Shown: positions 60,137 to 64,000 of the stretch, piece by piece | Numbering within the stretch: position 1 is the first letter of the stretch | Layout of the letters: each line of letters starts with the position of its first letter | Assembly (NCBI RefSeq): GCF_019192965.1 | Contig: NZ_JAHTKU010000021.1 | Location: 62,001 to 126,000 of the forward strand | Origin: Nocardioides daeguensis | Lineage (GTDB): Bacteria > Actinomycetota > Actinomycetes > Propionibacteriales > Nocardioidaceae | Length of the DNA: 64,000 nt | Reading direction: 5' to 3' | Position numbers and translations under genes: made by a program | Notes under the pieces: model-generated | Database searches by the model: none | What the model was told of the DNA's origin: nothing | The model's input: the letters and a program-made list of their open reading frames with translations, nothing else

Positions 60137-60907
60137 TCAGCCCTTCTTGCGGGCGAGGAAGGCGGTCATCGCCTCGCGGGCCTCGTCGGAGCCGAAGAGC
60201 CGGGCGCTGAGCTCGACCAGCTCCTCGCCGTCGGCGTCGATCCGCTCGAGGAGGTCGGCGCTGAGCAGCCTCTTGGTCTCGCGCAGGCCCTGGGCGGCGC
60301 CCGTGGCGAGCCGGCCGACGACCTCGTCGGTCTTCGCCCAGACCTCGGCGGCGGGGACCGCGAACGTGGCCAGGCCGTAGGTCACGGCCTCGGCACCGGT
60401 GAAGACCTCGCCACCGAGGGCGGTCCAGGCCAGGCCGCGGGGGGTCAGCCGCGGGAAGACGGTCAGCGAGATGACCGCGGGGGTGAGGCCGAGCTTGACC
60501 TCGGTGAGCGCGAAGGTGGCGTCGTCGGCCACGACCACGACGTCCGAGGCGGCCACGATGCCGATGCCACCGGCGCGGGCAGCACCCTCGACCACGGTCA
60601 CCACCGGCTTGGCGGAGGCGACGATCTGGCGCTGGAGCGCCACGATCGCCCGCGCGCCGTCCTGCATGGGGACCGTCGAGGCCTCGGACAGGTCCGCGCC
60701 CGAGCAGAACACCCGGCCCGACGACCTCAGCACGATCACCCGGACGTCGTCGGCCGCCTCCGCCGCCGCGAGGTGGCCGACCAGCTCGGTGAGCAGCTGG
60801 CGCGAGAGCGCGTTGCGGTTGTGGGGCGAGTCGAGGGTGATCGTCGCGATGCCGTCGGCGACGTCGAGGTGGACCAGCTCGGCGGGTGCGTCAGTCATGC
60901 GGGTCAT
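60137..60907 (-). CDS. Enoyl-CoA hydratase/isomerase family protein
   Basis: A 256-residue crotonase-fold enzyme acting on acyl-CoA thioesters. The oxyanion hole motifs are VFCSGADLSEAS and ARAGGIGIVAASDVVVVADD, and the helix ATFALTEVKLGLTPAVIS follows. The residue that follows the GG hole differs from the classical Glu pair, so hydratase activity is not certain; it could be an isomerase or another crotonase. Lies alone on the minus strand, after a hairpin repeat that separates it from the rimK-like gene. Confidence 0.88.
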   Translation of the reverse strand: MTRMTDAPAELVHLDVADGIATITLDSPHNRNALSRQLLTELVGHLAAAEAADDVRVIVLRSSGRVFCSGADLSEASTVPMQDGARAIVALQRQIVASAKPVVTVVEGAARAGGIGIVAASDVVVVADDATFALTEVKLGLTPAVISLTVFPRLTPRGLAWTALGGEVFTGAEAVTYGLATFAVPAAEVWAKTDEVVGRLATGAAQGLRETKRLLSADLLERIDADGEELVELSARLFGSDEAREAMTAFLARKKG

Positions 60908-60922
60908 CCTGCCGCACCAGCT

Positions 60923-61020
60923 GAGCTCGTAGCCGCGAGCGCCAGCGAGCGGCGTATCGAGACGACTGACCTGCGTCTCGATACGCCCTCGCCCAGGGGC
61001 TCGGTCTACTCGACGAGCTC
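60923..61020. repeat. Extended palindromic repeat (Nocardioides-type)
   Basis: GGCGTATCGAGACG (60951-60964) pairs perfectly with CGTCTCGATACGCC (60974-60987), inside outer GAGCTCG/CGAGCTC arms (60923-60929, 61014-61020). It resembles the interspersed palindromes common between genes of Nocardioides-like genomes. It lies between tandem minus-strand genes and may terminate the rimK-like transcript. Confidence 0.65.
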
Positions 61021-61028
61021 AGGCAGGC

Positions 61029-62219
61029 TCACCCCTCGTGGATCGGCGTCTTCGGGAGCTTCTTGACCCGGGCGCGGCGCTTGGGCCGGGCGGGGATCAT
61101 CGAGCGCATCTCCTCCAGCTTGCCGAAGCACAGCAGCCGGTCCTCGGCCTCCAGCACGTGGTGCGGGAACGGGTTGGGGATGACCAGGGTGCCGCGGTGG
61201 AGGGTGAGCACGGTGATGTCGCGGTCGCGCAGGCCGGAGTCGCCGATGCTCTTGCCGACGAGATCGGCGTCGCCGTGGACGACGAGCTCCGCGACGCCGT
61301 ACCCGGTCGAGACGGACAGCCGTTCGCGGACGTCGATCTGGGGGAAGGCGACCTGGTTGTCGATGTAGTCGATGATCGCGCCGGCGACGTCGAGCTTGGT
61401 GGCGTTCTCGATGCCCTCCAGGCCCGGGGAGGAGTTGACCTCCATGACGAGCGGACCCGACTTGGCCTCGAGCATGTCGACACCGGCGACCTTGAGGCCC
61501 ATGATCTGGGCGGCGCGGACGGCGACCTGCTCGTACTCCGGGTCCAGGTCGACCCGCTCGACGCTGCCGCCGCGGTGCACGTTGGAGCGGAACTCGTCGC
61601 CCTGCGCGACCCGCCGCATCGCGGCGACCACGCGGTCGCCGACGACGAGGGCGCGCACGTCGCGGCCCCTCGACTCCTTGACGAAGCGCTGGATGAGGAC
61701 CTGCTGCTTGGTGCTCTGCAGGGTCTCGATGATCGCCTCGGCGACCTTGATGCTGGGCGCGAGGATGACGCCGATGCCCTGGGTGCCCTCGAGCAGCTTG
61801 ATCACGACCGGCGCACCGCCCACCCGCTCGATCGCGGGGATCACGTCGGCGCGGTCGCGGACGAACGTCGTCGCGGGCATGCCGATGTTGTGCCGCGACA
61901 GGATCTGGGTGGCGCGCAGCTTGTCGCGCGAGTTGGCGATCCCGTTGGCCGTGTTGGGCGTGTAGACGTCCATCTGCTCGAACTGGCGCACGACGGCGGT
62001 GCCGAAGTAGGTGATCGAGTTGCCGATCCGCGGCAGCACGGCGTCGTAGTCCGAGAGCTGCTTGCCCCGGAACTGCAGGTCGGGCTCGTCGCCCGACAGG
62101 TCGATCGCGAAGCGGAGCGTGTTGAGCACCTTCACCTGGTGCCCCCGGTCGAGGGCGGCGGTGCGCAGACGCTGCGTGCTGTAGGACCGCGGAGCGCGGG
62201 AGAGGATCGCGAGCTTCAT
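61029..62219 (-). CDS. rimK: RimK-type ATP-grasp ligase with C-terminal TrkA-C-like domain
   Basis: A 396-residue enzyme. Residues 1 to about 285 are a RimK amino-acid ligase: MKLAILSRAPRSYST, NSRDKLRATQILSRHNIGMP, the ATP-grasp loops VVIKLLEGTQGIGVIL and metal ligands in LVMEVNSSPGLEGIE. The last roughly 95 residues (YGVAELVVHGDADLVGKSIG, ITVLTLHRGTLVIPNP, AEDRLLCFGKLEEM) match an RCK/TrkA-C ligand-binding domain, an uncommon extension. RimK adds glutamate to protein tails or makes poly-glutamate. It diverges from a retropepsin-like RimB gene and an aspartoacylase-like gene, a known conserved set. ATG 62219 starts it. Confidence 0.88.
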   Translation of the reverse strand: MKLAILSRAPRSYSTQRLRTAALDRGHQVKVLNTLRFAIDLSGDEPDLQFRGKQLSDYDAVLPRIGNSITYFGTAVVRQFEQMDVYTPNTANGIANSRDKLRATQILSRHNIGMPATTFVRDRADVIPAIERVGGAPVVIKLLEGTQGIGVILAPSIKVAEAIIETLQSTKQQVLIQRFVKESRGRDVRALVVGDRVVAAMRRVAQGDEFRSNVHRGGSVERVDLDPEYEQVAVRAAQIMGLKVAGVDMLEAKSGPLVMEVNSSPGLEGIENATKLDVAGAIIDYIDNQVAFPQIDVRERLSVSTGYGVAELVVHGDADLVGKSIGDSGLRDRDITVLTLHRGTLVIPNPFPHHVLEAEDRLLCFGKLEEMRSMIPARPKRRARVKKLPKTPIHEG

Positions 62220-62242
62220 ACCCGACCTGATTGGATTGGCTT

Positions 62243-62740
62243 GTGGACGCCGCCCATTCAACCAGTCCTCCGGTGGTCGCCGGATGGCGCGAGTGGGTGC
62301 GCCTGCCCGCACTGGGGGTGGGGCCGGTCAAGGCCAAGCTGGACACCGGTGCCCGCACGTCGGCGCTGCACGCCTTCGACCTCCACGAGTTCGAGCGCGA
62401 CGGCGTCGCCTGGGTCCGGTTCTCGATCCACCCGTGGCAGCGCTCGGCCGAGGACGCGGTGTACGTCGAGTGCCCGGTCCACGACCGACGCACGATCCGC
62501 AGCTCCACCGGCCACACGCAGCAGCGCTTCGTGGTCCTCACCGAGCTCGAGCTGCTGGGGCGCACCATCACCACCGAGGTGACGCTGACCCGGCGCGACG
62601 AGATGGGCTTCCGGATGCTGGTCGGCCGCGAGGCCCTGCGGCAGGGCTTCCTCGTCGACTCCGGCCGCTCCTACCTCGGCGGCCGACCGCCGCGGCGGGT
62701 ACGGCGCAAGAACCGCGGACGCGCCGAGGTCTCCTCCTGA
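62243..62740 (+). CDS. Retropepsin-like RimB/ATP-dependent zinc protease family
   Basis: A 165-residue protein. The signature KAKLDTGARTSALHAFDLHE contains the DTGA of aspartic peptidases, and GFRMLVGREALRQGFLVD the second conserved element of the DUF785/RimB family, known partners of RimK. It probably trims or regulates RimK-made peptide tags. GTG 62243 gives the best family fit; TTG 62231 is an alternative. It is divergent from rimK with 23 nt between starts and overlaps the next gene by 1 nt (TGATG). Confidence 0.85.
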   Translation: MDAAHSTSPPVVAGWREWVRLPALGVGPVKAKLDTGARTSALHAFDLHEFERDGVAWVRFSIHPWQRSAEDAVYVECPVHDRRTIRSSTGHTQQRFVVLTELELLGRTITTEVTLTRRDEMGFRMLVGREALRQGFLVDSGRSYLGGRPPRRVRRKNRGRAEVSS

Positions 62741-63699
62741 TGGCGCTGCGGGAGTCGTTCGCCATCGGCAACGTGCGCGTGCGCGCCGGCTCGGCCAAGG
62801 AGGTCGAGCTCCCGATCACCCGGCTGGTGACGGGCGGCGACATCAGCCTGCCGGTGCGGGTCGTGCACGGCCGTGAGCCCGGGCCCGCGGTCTGGGTCAA
62901 CGCCGCCATCCACGGCGACGAGGTGATGGGCGTCGAGGTCGTGCAGCAGATCGTGGCGAGCCTGTCGCCGAAGACGCTGCGCGGCACGCTGCTCGCCGTA
63001 CCGGTCGTCAACGTCTTCGGGTTCATGACCGGCGACCGCTACCTGCCGGACCGCCGCGACCTCAACCGCTCCTTCCCCGGCTCGGCCCGCGGCTCGCTGG
63101 CCAGCCGGATCGCGCACCTGTTCATGACCGAGGTCGTCAGCAAGTGTGACGTGGGCATCGACCTGCACACCGCGGCCGACCGGCGCAGCAACCTGCCGCA
63201 GATCCGAGCCGACCTCGACGACCCCCGCACCCGCGAGCTGGCCGAGACCTTCGGCGCCCCGGTCATGCTGCACGCCCGGCTGCGCGACGGCTCGCTGCGC
63301 CAGGCCGCCCGCGACAGCGGTGCGCGCGTCCTGCTCTACGAGGCGGGCGAGGCGATGCGCTTCCAGGCCGAGCCGATCGCCGTCGGCGTCGACGGGGTAC
63401 GACGCGTGCTCGCCTCGCTCGACATGATCGAGCCCGACCCGGCCTGGGCCGACCACCCCGCCCCCGCCGAGTCCCGCTCCAGCGCGTGGGTCCGGGCCCG
63501 GGGCACCGGCATCCTGCACCTCGAGGTCAAGCTCGGGGACCGCGTCGAGAACGGGCAACGCCTCGGCGGCCTCTCCGACACCTTCGGCCGCCGGGTCCGC
63601 CTGGTCCACGCCGACCGCGACGGCATCGTGATCGGCTTGACCCGCGCCCCGATCGTCAACGCGGGCGACGCGCTCGTGCACATCGCCACGCCCGTCTGA
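62740..63699 (+). CDS. Aspartoacylase/succinylglutamate desuccinylase family protein
   Basis: A 319-residue zinc deacylase of the AspA/AstE type. NAAIHGDEVMGVEVV (His-Glu zinc ligands), RDLNRSFPGS, IDLHTAADRRSN (His zinc ligand) and the C-terminal lipoyl-like beta domain (LHLEVKLGDRVENGQRLG) are visible. It removes an N-acyl group or a glutamate/aspartate amide. Its position with RimB and RimK suggests removal of the tag that RimK adds. ATG 62740 overlaps the RimB stop. Confidence 0.9.
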   Translation: MALRESFAIGNVRVRAGSAKEVELPITRLVTGGDISLPVRVVHGREPGPAVWVNAAIHGDEVMGVEVVQQIVASLSPKTLRGTLLAVPVVNVFGFMTGDRYLPDRRDLNRSFPGSARGSLASRIAHLFMTEVVSKCDVGIDLHTAADRRSNLPQIRADLDDPRTRELAETFGAPVMLHARLRDGSLRQAARDSGARVLLYEAGEAMRFQAEPIAVGVDGVRRVLASLDMIEPDPAWADHPAPAESRSSAWVRARGTGILHLEVKLGDRVENGQRLGGLSDTFGRRVRLVHADRDGIVIGLTRAPIVNAGDALVHIATPV

Positions 63700-63735
63700 C
63701 CCATCTCCCGAGGGGGTCCGCGCCGAACCCCTCCC

Positions 63736-64000
63736 ATGAATCGACTGCAACGGGCACTCCCCTGGGCCGGGTACGGCGTGCTGGCGACCCTGGTCGGCAT
63801 CGGCCTGGCCCACCTCGTCGCCGCTCTCACCGACGCCGCCGCCTCCCCGGTGCTCGCCGTCGGCTCGGCGGTCATCGACCGCACCCCCACCCCGATGAAG
63901 GAGTGGGCGATCCGCAGCTTCGGGAGCGCCGACAAGACGATCCTGGTCGGCTCGGTGCTGGCAGGGGTGCTGGTGCTGGCGGCGGTGGCCGGCCTGCTCG
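63736..64000 (+). CDS. Membrane N-terminus of molybdopterin-dependent oxidoreductase, 5' part
   Basis: The frame starts at ATG 63736 with GAGGGG upstream and is open to the window end (88 residues). It has a membrane helix (AGYGVLATLVGIGLAHLVAA), then SPVLAVGSAVIDRTPTPMKE WAIRSFGSADKTILVGSVLA and a second helix. This resembles the N-terminus of actinobacterial membrane-anchored sulphite-oxidase-like molybdopterin enzymes, but no catalytic domain is in the window. Confidence 0.6.
   Translation, partial: MNRLQRALPWAGYGVLATLVGIGLAHLVAALTDAAASPVLAVGSAVIDRTPTPMKEWAIRSFGSADKTILVGSVLAGVLVLAAVAGLL

Overview
The window is high-GC DNA from an actinobacterium, most likely a Nocardioides-type member of the Nocardioidaceae. 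The evidence is the GTG-rich starts, many ATGA/GTGA overlaps, an Mce/YrbE operon, an MprAB-type two-component pair, DUF222-HNH (13E12-type) and AlkB-rubredoxin proteins, and recurrent palindromic intergenic repeats. No rRNA, tRNA or CRISPR array was recognised. Promoters are often leaderless: a TAnnnT box lies 6-7 nt before an ATG or GTG start at more than ten genes.

Layout. 1-3914: end of a large ESX-like protein, then mprA-mprB and a lipoprotein. 3957-8824: an accessory patch with an SOS-boxed HNH protein, a decayed IS481-like element and small orphan genes flanked by a short repeat. 8902-13198: a four-gene chorismate operon (PhzE-like, transglutaminase-like, pabA, pabB). 13324-14265: secreted lipase. 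14295-19404: a TPR-CHAT protease-like protein, a cytoplasmic subtilisin, an ECF-like sigma factor and a coupled small protein, the best candidate here for an undescribed system. 19579-29829: regulators (MarR, TetR, ArsR), two MFS exporters, an amine oxidase/SMP-30 pair, an aldolase/PfkB-kinase pair and a GNAT.

29817-51647 reads as a lipid, sterol or hydrocarbon uptake and oxidation island. It holds a desaturase-reductase fusion facing an aldehyde dehydrogenase, a full Mce importer (YrbEA-YrbEB-MceABCDEF plus two Mce-associated proteins) led by a ChoD-like GMC oxidoreductase, two PucR-type regulators beside the redox promoters, an AlkB-rubredoxin with its ferredoxin, and an MpaB-type oxygenase. 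An RTX-repeat secreted protein lies inside it, between two homopolymer tracts that look like sequence artefacts.

52283-64000: HelD-type RNA polymerase helicase, TetR, an F420-type LLM oxidoreductase facing an old-yellow-enzyme reductase across a KstR-type operator, a SigE-family sigma factor with a membrane partner, a crystallin-like secreted protein, an enoyl-CoA hydratase, a RimK (with TrkA-C domain)/RimB/aspartoacylase-like cluster, and the start of a membrane molybdopterin oxidoreductase.

Links between regions: the 12-bp core AGAACAGGTTCT of the KstR-type box recurs before the lipase, suggesting sterol/lipid-responsive control of genes 42 kb apart. A roughly 90-110 bp element with GTAACACG...CGTGTTAC ends occurs twice, at 22403 and 52080.
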